Of a stretch of DNA of 52,306 nt, positions 24,035 through 31,587 are shown piece by piece. A model generated the notes under the pieces. The model was not told the origin of the DNA, did no database searches, and was given only the letters and a program-made list of their open reading frames with translations. Origin of the DNA: Desulfovibrionaceae bacterium (GTDB lineage Bacteria; Desulfobacterota; Desulfovibrionia; Desulfovibrionales; Desulfovibrionaceae); the NCBI GenBank assembly GCA_031082225.1, contig JAVHLG010000028.1, positions 1 through 52,306 on the forward strand, read 5' to 3'. The position numbers and the translations under genes are program-made. Positions within the stretch are counted from its first letter, which is position 1. Every line of letters begins with the position of its first letter.

Positions 24035-24673
24035 TTAGTACCTGGCCTGCCCGGCCACCCACTCCATATACCCGGCCAGACCCAGCTCCCGCATCTTTTC
24101 GTTATTGGCCAGCCACCGGGCGTGCAGCATTCCGGAAAATCCGGTATGGTCGCAGGGAAACTCCGCGCACTCGCAGCAAAAATCCACGCCGCGCTCCTTC
24201 ACGCAGGTCTGCACGGCGCAGTGCCCCAAAAGACACGTCCCCGAACGGCATCCGGCGCAGTCGGCGGCGGCGAACCGTTTCGCCACCGCCTCAAAGGCCG
24301 CATAGTGCTCGAAAACCGGGTCCAGGCGCGCGAAAAACGCCGCCCGGGCCGCGAAATTCCCCAGTCCGTCCAGGAGCCCCCGGGCGTGGCGGCTGATGGG
24401 GCTTTGCGGATGGCTCAGGCAGCGGCCGCAGTCCAGGCCGCAGGCCGCAATACGGGCCGCGATCCCGGTCCGGTCCGTGGGGAGGCTAGGATCTTGCCTC
24501 GTGCCGGGCATGTCCGTCAGGCCGGGCGTTCCGGGCGTGTCGGGCGCTTTGGGCGCCTCGGGTGCGGCTGCCGTGCCCGGCGTTTCAGGCGAAAAAGGAC
24601 TGCCCGGTGCGCCAGGCGCGCCAGATTGGACAGGGGCACGCGAAGTCTTTCGCGTCCCGGAGTCGCCAGCCAC
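24035..24673 (-). CDS. Cysteine-rich DUF3795-like protein with a Pro/Gly-rich N-terminus
   Basis: The C-terminal 145 residues form a DUF3795-type domain: CGLDCGRC, then DCAGCRSGTCLLGHCAVQTC and FCCECAEFPC. At least twelve cysteines are arranged as metal or Fe-S ligands. The first 65 residues are low-complexity, with PGAP/PGTP-like repeats, and may not be structured. The GTG at 24673 lies 1 nt after the fabI stop, so translation is probably coupled; a later start is possible. Function is unknown. It is the third gene of a tetR-fabI operon. Confidence 0.75.
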   Translation of the reverse strand: MAGDSGTRKTSRAPVQSGAPGAPGSPFSPETPGTAAAPEAPKAPDTPGTPGLTDMPGTRQDPSLPTDRTGIAARIAACGLDCGRCLSHPQSPISRHARGLLDGLGNFAARAAFFARLDPVFEHYAAFEAVAKRFAAADCAGCRSGTCLLGHCAVQTCVKERGVDFCCECAEFPCDHTGFSGMLHARWLANNEKMRELGLAGYMEWVAGQARY

Positions 24674-24674
24674 C

Positions 24675-25442
24675 CTACACCCCCATGATGTTGTAGCCCG
24701 AATCCACGAACACCACGTCCCCGGTGGTGCCCGACGACAGGTCCGAGGCCAGGTACAGGGCGGACTTGCCCACGTCCTCGATGGTGATGTTGCGCCGCAT
24801 GGGCGATTTTTCCTCGATGCGCTCCAAAATGGTCTTGAAACCGCTGATGGCCGAGGCGGCCATGGTCTTGACCGGCCCGGCGGAGATGGCGTTGACCCGC
24901 ACCCCGCGCGCCCCCAGGTCCACGGCCAGATAGCGCACGCTGGCCTCCAGGGCCGACTTGGCCACGCCCATGGCGTTGTAGTTGGCCACCACCTTGCCCG
25001 CGCCGTAATAGCTCAAGGTGATGACCGAGGCCGCGCCCGAGAACTGGTTCTCGAAGGCCCGGCAAAGCGCCACCAGGGAATAGGCCGAGACGTCGAGCGC
25101 GATGGAGAAGCCCTCCCGGCTGGTGTCGATGAACCTCCCGGCCAGATCCTCGCGCCGGGCAAAGGCGATGGAATGGACCAGGATGTCCACATGGTCCCAT
25201 TTGTCCTTCACGAACGCGGCCGCCCGGGCGATCTCCTCGTCGTTTGCGACGTTGCAGGGCAAAACGAAATCCGCCCCAAGCTCCTGGGCAATCGGCGTGA
25301 TGCGCTTTAAGATCGGCTCGGCCGCATAGCTTAGGCCCAGGCTGGCCCCATGCTCCACAAAGCACTTGGCGATGCCGTAGGCGATGCTGCGTTCGTTGAC
25401 CACGCCGAAGACCAGGGCCTTTTTCCCTTCAAGCAGTTTCAT
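24675..25442 (-). CDS. fabI: Enoyl-[acyl-carrier-protein] reductase FabI
   Basis: FabI carries out the last, NADH-dependent reduction of fatty acid elongation. The 255-residue protein has the short-chain-reductase fold with FabI features: KALVFGVVNERSIAYGIA for cofactor binding, LVHSIAFA, Tyr145/Tyr146, and the catalytic Tyr155-x6-Lys162 pair (YNAMGVAK). SAGPVKTMAASAI forms the substrate-loop region. The start at 25442 has GGGAGG upstream; an in-frame extension to 25490 lacks homology. It lies 28 nt downstream of a TetR regulator and upstream of the DUF3795 gene. Confidence 0.96.
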   Translation of the reverse strand: MKLLEGKKALVFGVVNERSIAYGIAKCFVEHGASLGLSYAAEPILKRITPIAQELGADFVLPCNVANDEEIARAAAFVKDKWDHVDILVHSIAFARREDLAGRFIDTSREGFSIALDVSAYSLVALCRAFENQFSGAASVITLSYYGAGKVVANYNAMGVAKSALEASVRYLAVDLGARGVRVNAISAGPVKTMAASAISGFKTILERIEEKSPMRRNITIEDVGKSALYLASDLSSGTTGDVVFVDSGYNIMGV

Positions 25443-25470
25443 GATGCCTCCCGCCGCGCCTGCGGCCGGT

Positions 25471-26097
25471 TTACAGTCTTGAGAAAACACCGCCGACCAG
25501 GGCGTCCACGGCTGCGTCGATGCGGGCCAGATCCGCCGGATCGTTGGGGTCGAGTCCCCCGAAATGGCCGCCCAGGCGGGCCCGGACCGCGAAAAAGAGC
25601 ATGGCCGCGCCCATGACCGCCACGATCCCGGTCAGCCCCGGGGCGTCGGGAGTCTCGCCGGTCAGGCTTTCGAAGCATTCCAGGGCCACCCGGACCCGGG
25701 CCTGCTCCAGCATCCGGGAGACGCTGGTGCGCTCCATCATCTCCCAGGCCAGGATGTCCAATGTCCGGGGGCGGTTGAGAAGCGCCCGCAAAAAGCCCTT
25801 GTGAAAGGCGGCGAGCTGCCCCTCGGGGCCGTCCGCAGCCCCGGCGGCCTCCATGCCCGCCCGGATCTCCGCCGTGGTCGGCCAGAAGTCCGGGGATCGG
25901 GCGAACTCGGCCACCAGTTCCGCCAGTCCCCCAAAATGCCGGTTGATCACCCGCCTGTCCACCCCGGCCTCCAGGGCCACCTTGCCAAGCCCGAAGCCCC
26001 GAAAGCCCTCCCGGGCCAGCACCCGGCCCACGGACGCCACCAGCCGCTGCCGGGCGCTCATGGTCCGGCCGATGGGGATCACCTTTTTGCCCGCCAC
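25471..26097 (-). CDS. TetR-family transcriptional regulator
   Basis: The 208-residue protein has a TetR-type N-terminal HTH (RQRLVASVGRVLAREGFRGF...LGKVALEAGVDRRVINRHFG) and a helical ligand-binding domain. I chose the GTG at 26097 because AGGAGG lies 4 nt upstream; longer in-frame starts back to 26232 run into the divergent promoter. It is the first gene before fabI, so it may control fatty acid synthesis in the way FabR-like TetR proteins do; this is inferred from position. It is divergent from the queuosine-precursor transporter gene. Confidence 0.85.
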   Translation of the reverse strand: MAGKKVIPIGRTMSARQRLVASVGRVLAREGFRGFGLGKVALEAGVDRRVINRHFGGLAELVAEFARSPDFWPTTAEIRAGMEAAGAADGPEGQLAAFHKGFLRALLNRPRTLDILAWEMMERTSVSRMLEQARVRVALECFESLTGETPDAPGLTGIVAVMGAAMLFFAVRARLGGHFGGLDPNDPADLARIDAAVDALVGGVFSRL

Positions 26098-26230
26098 GCA
26101 ACCTCCTGAAACCATTGTCTTCCCGGCAGCCGAAGAGGGGCCGGGATGCGCCATTCGGGACCGCTTGTCATCCCCGCCCGAATCTTGTAGCAACCCCTGT
26201 TTCACCATCATGACGCAGTATGAGGATTTC

Positions 26231-26902
26231 ATGCGACACTACAAGCACCTGGACGCCATAACCGCCCTTTTTGTCAGCGTCCTTCTCATCTCCAACGTGG
26301 CCTCCACCAAGATCCTGGACCTGGGGCCCTTCACCTTTGACGGCGGCACCATCCTTTTTCCTTTAAGCTACATCTTCGGCGACATCCTCACCGAGGTCTA
26401 CGGGTATTCCCGCTCCCGCCGGGTGATCTGGATGGGCTTTATGGCCACGCTCGTCATGTCCGCCGTGTTCATGCTCGTGGGCGCGCTGCCCCCGGCCGCG
26501 GACTGGCCCCACCAGGAGGCCTACGACGCCATCCTGGGGCTTACCCCGCGCATCGTCCTGGCCAGTCTGGCCGCCTATTTCTGCGGCGAATTCGTCAATT
26601 CCTACGTCATGGCCAGGCTCAAGGTCAAAACCGAGGGCCGCTTCCTGTGGATGCGCACCATCGGCTCCACGCTTTTCGGCCAGGTGGTGGACACGGTGGT
26701 CTTCGTGGCCGTGGCCTTCACGGGCGTGTTGCCCCTTGATCTCGTGGGCACGCTCATCGTCTCCAACTTCATTTTCAAAACCCTGGTGGAGATCGCCTTC
26801 ACCCCGGCCACCTACGCCATCGTGGGCTTCCTCAAGCGTTCCGAGAACGAGGATTACTACGACCGCCACACGGACTTCAATCCCTTCCGTGTGGGGGCCT
26901 AG
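26231..26902 (+). CDS. yhhQ: Queuosine precursor transporter (YhhQ/VUT family)
   Basis: The 223-residue integral membrane protein has about six hydrophobic segments and family motifs LLISNVASTKI, LSYIFGDILTEVYGY, and SNFIFKTLVEIAFTPATY. Members import queuosine precursors such as preQ0/preQ1 for tRNA modification. The start at 26231 follows GAGG by 6 nt; an ATG at 26210 lacks a ribosome site. I looked for a preQ1 riboswitch upstream and did not find one. It stands alone before bioY, with a 177-bp gap. Confidence 0.9.
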   Translation: MRHYKHLDAITALFVSVLLISNVASTKILDLGPFTFDGGTILFPLSYIFGDILTEVYGYSRSRRVIWMGFMATLVMSAVFMLVGALPPAADWPHQEAYDAILGLTPRIVLASLAAYFCGEFVNSYVMARLKVKTEGRFLWMRTIGSTLFGQVVDTVVFVAVAFTGVLPLDLVGTLIVSNFIFKTLVEIAFTPATYAIVGFLKRSENEDYYDRHTDFNPFRVGA

Positions 26903-26980
26903 GCCGCTTTCTCCCAGGATTCGCCCCGGCGGCGGGTCGGCGGCGCAGCCGTGACCGGGGCGGCCGCATGCCGCCATGCG

Positions 26981-27042
26981 CCGTCCGGCCATCCGTGAAG
27001 CGGGACGCCGGAAATCCGCCTTTCGCCGGGACAGCCGGACGG
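26981..27042 (+). promoter_or_regulatory. Long-range inverted repeat in the bioY leader
   Basis: CCGTCCGGC (26981-26989) is exactly complementary to GCCGGACGG (27034-27042), ending 37 nt before the bioY start. It could fold the 5' leader. No BirA-operator-like TTGTAAAC-N-GTTTACAA sequence is visible. The role is unknown. Confidence 0.35.
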
Positions 27043-27079
27043 TCTCCGTCAACCGCCAGCCGCCGCCAAGGACTCACCC

Positions 27080-27640
27080 ATGCCAAGCGCCTCCGTCGCC
27101 TCCGTCAACCGTCTGGTGTGGACCGCCGTGCTGGCTGCGCTCACGGCCGTGGGCGCGCACATCCAGTTCCCCATCGGCCCGGTGCCCTTTTCCCTGCAGA
27201 CCTTTTTCATCATGCTCTGCGGGTTGATCCTGGGGCCGGTGCGCGGCCCGGTGGCGGTCTTGCTGTACATCGCCGCCGGGGTGCTGGGGCTGCCGGTCTT
27301 CTCCAAGGGGTCTTCGGGATTCGCCCATCTGCTGGGGCCAACCGGCGGGTTTTTGCTGGGGTTCGTGTTCCAGGCTGCCGTCTACGGCCTGGCCCCGCGC
27401 CGGGCGGCGGACGGCCAACCCGGGGAGCTGCCCTGGCTGCGCGGGGTCGCCTTCGGGCTTCTGGGCTCGGTGGTTCTTTTCACCCCGGGGGTGTTGCGGC
27501 TGGCTGCGGTCATGAACACCGACCTGGGCAAGGCCGCCGCCGTGGGCCTTGTGCCGTTTATTCCGTCCGATCTTGTGAAGATGGCCCTGGCCATCGCCTG
27601 CTACCGGCATCTGCGCGCCAAAAGGCTGCTTCCGGCGTGA
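27080..27640 (+). CDS. bioY: Biotin transporter substrate-binding component BioY
   Basis: BioY is the S-component of the biotin ECF transporter. The 186-residue membrane protein has six hydrophobic helices and the family sequence FPIGPVPFSLQTFFIMLCG, then GVLGLPVFSKGSSGF and LLGPTGGFLLGF. The last part, IPSDLVKMALA, is also typical. Its stop codon overlaps the GTG start of the following ATPase gene (GTGA), so the two are translationally coupled. Confidence 0.94.
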   Translation: MPSASVASVNRLVWTAVLAALTAVGAHIQFPIGPVPFSLQTFFIMLCGLILGPVRGPVAVLLYIAAGVLGLPVFSKGSSGFAHLLGPTGGFLLGFVFQAAVYGLAPRRAADGQPGELPWLRGVAFGLLGSVVLFTPGVLRLAAVMNTDLGKAAAVGLVPFIPSDLVKMALAIACYRHLRAKRLLPA

Positions 27641-28368
27641 TCGCCTTCACGGATCTTACGTTCGCCCACGAAAAAGGCCGCCCGGTCCTGCGCGGGGCCA
27701 CGGGCCGCGCCCCGAAAGGCGCGCTGACCATCCTGGCCGGGCGAAACGGGGCGGGAAAATCCACGCTTCTGGCCCTTGCGGCGGGCATCCTGACCCCCGA
27801 GGCCGGGACCGTGCGTGTGGGCGATCTCGTCTCGCCCGGGGACGAAGACGGCATCCGGCGCGCCGTGCGCCTGGTGCTGCAAGATCCGGACATGCAGATC
27901 CTCGGCGCAACCGTGGGCGAAGACCTGACCCTCACGGGCGACCCCCGCGACCCCCGGTTCCTGGACGTGGCCCGGGACGCCGCCTGGCGCATGGGGCTTT
28001 TGGCTGCGTGGGACGCGCCGGTGCATACCCTGTCCTTCGGGCAGCGCCGCAAGCTGTGCCTGGCCGCCGCCCTGGTCCATGCCCCGGGGGATGCGCCGCC
28101 GCAGGTGCTTTTGCTCGACGAGCCCTTAAGCAACCTCGACTATCCGGGCGTTTTAGAGATGCGCCGCATCCTGCGCCACAACGCCGCCGCCGGGCTGACA
28201 CAGGTGGCCGCCGCCCACGAGCTCGACCCCCTGGCCGACCTGGCCGACCATGTCCTGGTGCTGCACGAAGGGGTCATCGCCTGCCAGGGCGCGCCGGAGG
28301 CGGTCCTTCCCGGCCTGCGGCCCTACGGGGTCAGGCCGCCGTACGCCCGGTGGGACGGGGAGGAGTAG
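27637..28368 (+). CDS. ECF-type ABC transporter ATPase (BioM-like)
   Basis: The 243-residue ATPase should energise BioY. Walker A is GRNGAGKS (35-42), the signature is LSFGQRRKLCLAAAL, and Walker B is VLLLDEPLSN. LQDPDMQILGATVGEDL matches the Q-loop region of ECF ATPases. The GTG start overlaps the bioY stop codon. The usual transmembrane T-component (BioN) is not adjacent: a repeat and an opposite-strand gene follow. BioN may be encoded elsewhere, or the ATPase may use a shared T-component. Confidence 0.88.
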   Translation: MIAFTDLTFAHEKGRPVLRGATGRAPKGALTILAGRNGAGKSTLLALAAGILTPEAGTVRVGDLVSPGDEDGIRRAVRLVLQDPDMQILGATVGEDLTLTGDPRDPRFLDVARDAAWRMGLLAAWDAPVHTLSFGQRRKLCLAAALVHAPGDAPPQVLLLDEPLSNLDYPGVLEMRRILRHNAAAGLTQVAAAHELDPLADLADHVLVLHEGVIACQGAPEAVLPGLRPYGVRPPYARWDGEE

Positions 28369-28388
28369 GGGAGTCGGACGGGAAAGGC

Positions 28389-28496
28389 CGTCCCGCAGAT
28401 CGTCCCGCAGATCGTCCAGCAGACGACCCCGCAGATCGTCCCGCAGAAAATGCCCCATAGAATGCCCCATAGAATGCCCCATAGAATGCCCCATAG
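28389..28496. repeat. Compound 12-bp tandem repeat (9 units)
   Basis: Five units related to CGTCCCGCAGAT (28389-28448, two of them degenerate) run straight into four exact units of AATGCCCCATAG (28449-28496) with the 12-bp phase unbroken. The array lies in the gap between the convergent ATPase and cysteine desulfurase genes. Because 12 is a multiple of three, open frames pass through it on both strands, but I see no gene with proper signals. Confidence 0.92.
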
Positions 28497-28512
28497 AATG
28501 ACATTGACGGCG

Positions 28513-29643
28513 TCACCGGGACAGGCGGCGCAGAATCCTTCCCAGCCGCTCCACAAGCTCCATGCCGTCTTCCATGGTGGTGGACCGCCCAAGCGACAGC
28601 CGGATGGTTCCCTCGGCGTAGGGCCGGTCGACGCCCATGGCCGCCAGCACCGGGGAGATCGAGGTGTCCGCGCCGTGGCAGGCCGCCCCGGCCCCGCAGC
28701 CGATGTCTTCGGTCACGCACTCCGACAGGATGTCCACGGCCCGAAATCCCGCAAAGCCGATGAACGTGGTGTTGGGCAGCCTCGGCGCGCCCCGGCCGTG
28801 GATCATGGCCTGGTATCCAAGCCCCAAAAGCCCGGCCTCCACGGCGTCGCGAATCCGCTCCTGCCGGGCGGCCTCGGCGGCCACGTCTGCGGCGGCCATG
28901 GCGCAGGCCTCGCCCAGGCCCGCGATCAGGGCCACGTTTTCCGTGCCCGAGCGCAGGCCTCCCTCCTGGCCGCCGCCCAGAAGAAGCGGCGGCAGTTCCC
29001 TGCCCGTTCGCACGTAGAGCGCGCCCACCCCTTTGGGGGCGTAGAGCTTGTGTCCGGCGATGGTCAGAAAATCCGCGCCAAGCGTGTCCACGTTCACGTC
29101 AATCTTGCCCACGGCCTGGGAGGCGTCCACATGCATGGCCGCGCCCGCGGCATGGGCCAGGGCCGCCATGTCGGCCACGGGCTGGATGACCCCGGTCTCG
29201 TTGTTGGCCAGCATGACGCTGACGAGCCGCGTCCGGGGCAGGATGCGGGCGGCGGCGTCGGCCGGGCAGACCACGCCGTCCGGCCCGGACGAAATGACGT
29301 CGACCGTGACGCCCGCGGCCGACAGGGCCATGGCCGGGGCCAGGACCGAGGGGTGCTCCAGGGCCGAGACGGCCAGGTGTCCGGATCGGTCCGGGAAATG
29401 TCCGAAGAGCACGGCGTTGTTGCTCTCCGTGGCGCAGCCGGTGAAGACGATCTCTTCAGGCCGAGCGCCGATGAGCGCCGCCACCTGGCTTCTGGCCTTG
29501 TCCACCGCCTTCCTGGCCTGAAGGCCCCAGATGTGGGCGCTGCCGGGGTTGCCGAAGCCGTCCTCGAAATACGGCCGCATGGCCGAGAACACCCGGGGGG
29601 CCACGGGGGTGGTGGCGTTGTGATCGAAATACAGCGGACGCAT
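28513..29643 (-). CDS. Cysteine desulfurase (NifS/IscS family)
   Basis: The 376-residue PLP enzyme takes sulfur from cysteine for Fe-S clusters, thio-cofactors or tRNA. Motifs are FDHNATTPVAP at the N-terminus, EHPSVLAP for the PLP-stacking His, VDASQAVGKIDV, the PLP Lys199 in AGHKLYAPKG, and RSGTENV. The persulfide cysteine is probably Cys322 in GAGAACHGADTS, a variant of the usual GSACSS loop. AAGGAG is 6 nt before the ATG. No iscU or iscR is nearby; a dedicated partner is not evident. Such stand-alone enzymes may serve selenium, biotin or molybdopterin sulfuration. Confidence 0.92.
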   Translation of the reverse strand: MRPLYFDHNATTPVAPRVFSAMRPYFEDGFGNPGSAHIWGLQARKAVDKARSQVAALIGARPEEIVFTGCATESNNAVLFGHFPDRSGHLAVSALEHPSVLAPAMALSAAGVTVDVISSGPDGVVCPADAAARILPRTRLVSVMLANNETGVIQPVADMAALAHAAGAAMHVDASQAVGKIDVNVDTLGADFLTIAGHKLYAPKGVGALYVRTGRELPPLLLGGGQEGGLRSGTENVALIAGLGEACAMAAADVAAEAARQERIRDAVEAGLLGLGYQAMIHGRGAPRLPNTTFIGFAGFRAVDILSECVTEDIGCGAGAACHGADTSISPVLAAMGVDRPYAEGTIRLSLGRSTTMEDGMELVERLGRILRRLSR

Positions 29644-29836
29644 GGGTGCTCCTTTACAGGCGGAAAAAAAATACTTATGAAGAACAAATGCGTTTCCGGG
29701 GCGGCAACCGCCCGATCCGCATCACCCTAATGGAACACGACCCGTTTCGCCAGATCGCAACCTTCCCTGCGCGCCCCAGGTTTCTCCAAACGCCCGGTGT
29801 CCGGACGCGCCCGTGCGCCGTCGCGGCCCTTCTCCC

Positions 29837-30904
29837 ATGCTGACGCTCATCATTGCCGTGGCCTTCGCCGTCCTGGTGTCCGCCTTTTGCTCCTTAAGCG
29901 AGGCCATGCTCTATTCCGTGCCCTGGAGCTTCATCGAAAAGCTGCGCAAGGACGGGAAAAAGGCCGGTGAGCACCTGTACTACCTGCGCCAAAACGTGGA
30001 AAAGCCCATCACCGCCATCCTGACCCTCAATACCGTGGCCAACACGGCCGGGGCCTCCGTGGCCGGGGCCGCCGCCGCCGCAGTCTTCGAGCCGGAGCAG
30101 GTGTGGATTTTCACCGCCGGGTTCACCCTTCTGATCCTGGCCCTGGGGGAGATCATCCCCAAGACCATCGGCGTGGCCTACAACCGCAGGCTGGCCCTGT
30201 ATCTGGCCGTGCCCATCCAGGTCATGATCGTGGCCCTGACGCCGCTGATCTGGGTGGGCGGGATCATGGCCCGCATGGTGCGCCCCAGGCGCAAGGGGCC
30301 GGTGTCCACCGAGGAGGATCTGCGGGCCGTGGTCAGCTTGACCCGCAAGGAAGGCGTGATTAAGCCATACGAAGAGTTGTCCATCAAAAACATCCTGTCC
30401 CTGGACGACAAGACCGTCAGCGACATCATGACCCCGCGCACCGTGGTCTTTTCCCTGCCCGCCACCATGACCACGGGCATGGCCAAGGGGACGTTCTGGC
30501 CCCACAGCCGCATCCCGGTCCATGACCAGGACGACCCGGAAGACATGGTGGGCATCGTCTACCGCCGTCAGGTGCTGGAGGCCCTGGCCAACGACCAGGA
30601 CGACCTGACCATGGCCCAGCTTATGAAGCCGGTGCGGTTCGTGCTCGAGACCATGACCCTGGACCGGCTGTTGGTGAAGTTTCTGGAGTCGCGCACCCAC
30701 CTTTTCGTGGTGCTCGACGAATACGGCGGCGTCAGCGGCGTGGTCAGCCTGGAAGACGTGCTGGAAGAGATTTTGGGCAAGGAAATCGTTGACGAGACCG
30801 ATCAGGTGACGGATATGAGGGAATTGGCCCGGACGCGGCGCAGCCAACTGCTCACGAAGATGTCCGTGCCGGGCGATCCCGACGAACCTCCACGCGAACC
30901 GTGA
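29837..30904 (+). CDS. CNNM/HlyC-CorC family membrane protein with CBS pair
   Basis: The 355-residue protein has an N-terminal DUF21/CNNM transmembrane domain: SAFCSLSEAMLYSV, then TAILTLNTVANTAGAS and LGEIIPKTIGV. Two CBS domains follow (about 195-315), beginning at MTPRTVVFSL and ending with VVLDEYGGVSGVVSLEDVLEEILG. Such proteins are implicated in Mg2+ and Co2+ export. The C-terminal CorC/HlyC domain of longer members is absent. The start is the ATG at 29837 (MLTLIIAVAF), without a clear ribosome site. ccmE begins 8 nt after its stop codon. Confidence 0.88.
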   Translation: MLTLIIAVAFAVLVSAFCSLSEAMLYSVPWSFIEKLRKDGKKAGEHLYYLRQNVEKPITAILTLNTVANTAGASVAGAAAAAVFEPEQVWIFTAGFTLLILALGEIIPKTIGVAYNRRLALYLAVPIQVMIVALTPLIWVGGIMARMVRPRRKGPVSTEEDLRAVVSLTRKEGVIKPYEELSIKNILSLDDKTVSDIMTPRTVVFSLPATMTTGMAKGTFWPHSRIPVHDQDDPEDMVGIVYRRQVLEALANDQDDLTMAQLMKPVRFVLETMTLDRLLVKFLESRTHLFVVLDEYGGVSGVVSLEDVLEEILGKEIVDETDQVTDMRELARTRRSQLLTKMSVPGDPDEPPREP

Positions 30905-30912
30905 GGGCGACC

Positions 30913-31335
30913 ATGAAAAAAAACGGCTCCAAAGGCATTTACGCGGCGGCCCTGATCCTCTTTCTGGGCGGGCTGGGGTATCTTGTGGTCTCCGGGCTGG
31001 GCGAGAACAGCTCCTATTTTCTGAACGTCTCCGAGGCCATGGCCATGGAGCCGGGCAAGCTCCACAAGGTGCGCCTGTTCGGCACCGTGGCCGCCGAGGG
31101 CCTCACCTCCCCCCAGGGAGGCCTGGGGGTCACCTTCAAGCTTGAGGACAAGGACAACACCTCCAAAACCCTGTGGGTGGACTACAAGGGCGCGGTGCCC
31201 GACACCTTCAAGCCCGGGGCCGAGGTCATCGTCGAGGGCGGTTTCGATTCCGGCTCGGGCGTCTTCGGGGCCAATTCGCTGATGACCAAGTGTCCGTCCA
31301 AGTACGAGAAGCAGAACCGGGAAAAGACCGGTTGA
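30913..31335 (+). CDS. ccmE: Cytochrome c maturation haem chaperone CcmE, CxxxY variant
   Basis: CcmE receives haem in the periplasm and hands it to CcmF for attachment to apocytochrome c. The 140-residue protein has one N-terminal membrane anchor (about 8-27) and an OB-fold domain (VRLFGTVAAEGL through VIVEGGFDSGSGVFGA). In classical CcmE a His binds haem covalently; here the equivalent site is KCPSKYE, with Cys127 and Tyr131 forming CxxxY. This cysteine variant is known from Desulfovibrio Ccm systems that lack CcmG and CcmH. GAGGG precedes the ATG at 30913. A terminator lies between this gene and ccmF. Confidence 0.93.
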   Translation: MKKNGSKGIYAAALILFLGGLGYLVVSGLGENSSYFLNVSEAMAMEPGKLHKVRLFGTVAAEGLTSPQGGLGVTFKLEDKDNTSKTLWVDYKGAVPDTFKPGAEVIVEGGFDSGSGVFGANSLMTKCPSKYEKQNREKTG

Positions 31336-31488
31336 CGGTTGGTTTTCGGGCGAACGGCGACGGGTGTTGCGCCCCGTCACAAATACGCCGGTATTTTTTA
31401 AGGAATTAAGAAGTATTTCAACGAATTGTTTTTATACGTCAGGTACCCCAGGTTCCAAAACGCGACACGGATTTCGATGAGAGGGACG

Positions 31489-31525
31489 GGGGCGTGTGCG
31501 GCGACGGGCCACACGCCCCGTTTTT
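31489..31525 (+). terminator. Intrinsic terminator between ccmE and ccmF
   Basis: GGGGCGTGTG (31489-31498) pairs perfectly with CACACGCCCC (31510-31519) and is followed by GTTTTT. A weaker AAATAC/GTATTT stem with a T-run sits at 31381-31399. ccmF therefore probably has its own promoter in the AT-rich 31381-31442 stretch or depends on read-through. Confidence 0.85.
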
Positions 31526-31587
31526 GTAACCGCCGTGTGCCCCATCAGATTTTTCGGTCTTTTTTTGGATTCAACAAAGGAGTTTCC

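Noticed and set aside
24035-24230. Collagen-like origin for the PG-rich N-terminus of the DUF3795 protein
   Set aside because: The Pro/Gly triplets at the other end of this gene (near 24500-24660) are irregular and few, without true Gly-x-y periodicity.
26098-26230. preQ1 riboswitch upstream of the queuosine precursor transporter
   Set aside because: No preQ1-I or preQ1-II core sequence could be found, only a GC-rich stem.
28331-28592. Minus-strand frames encoding a repeated MGHS peptide through the 12-bp repeat
   Set aside because: The periodic peptide is forced by a repeat whose unit is a multiple of three. No start signals or domain were found, and the frame overlaps two other genes.
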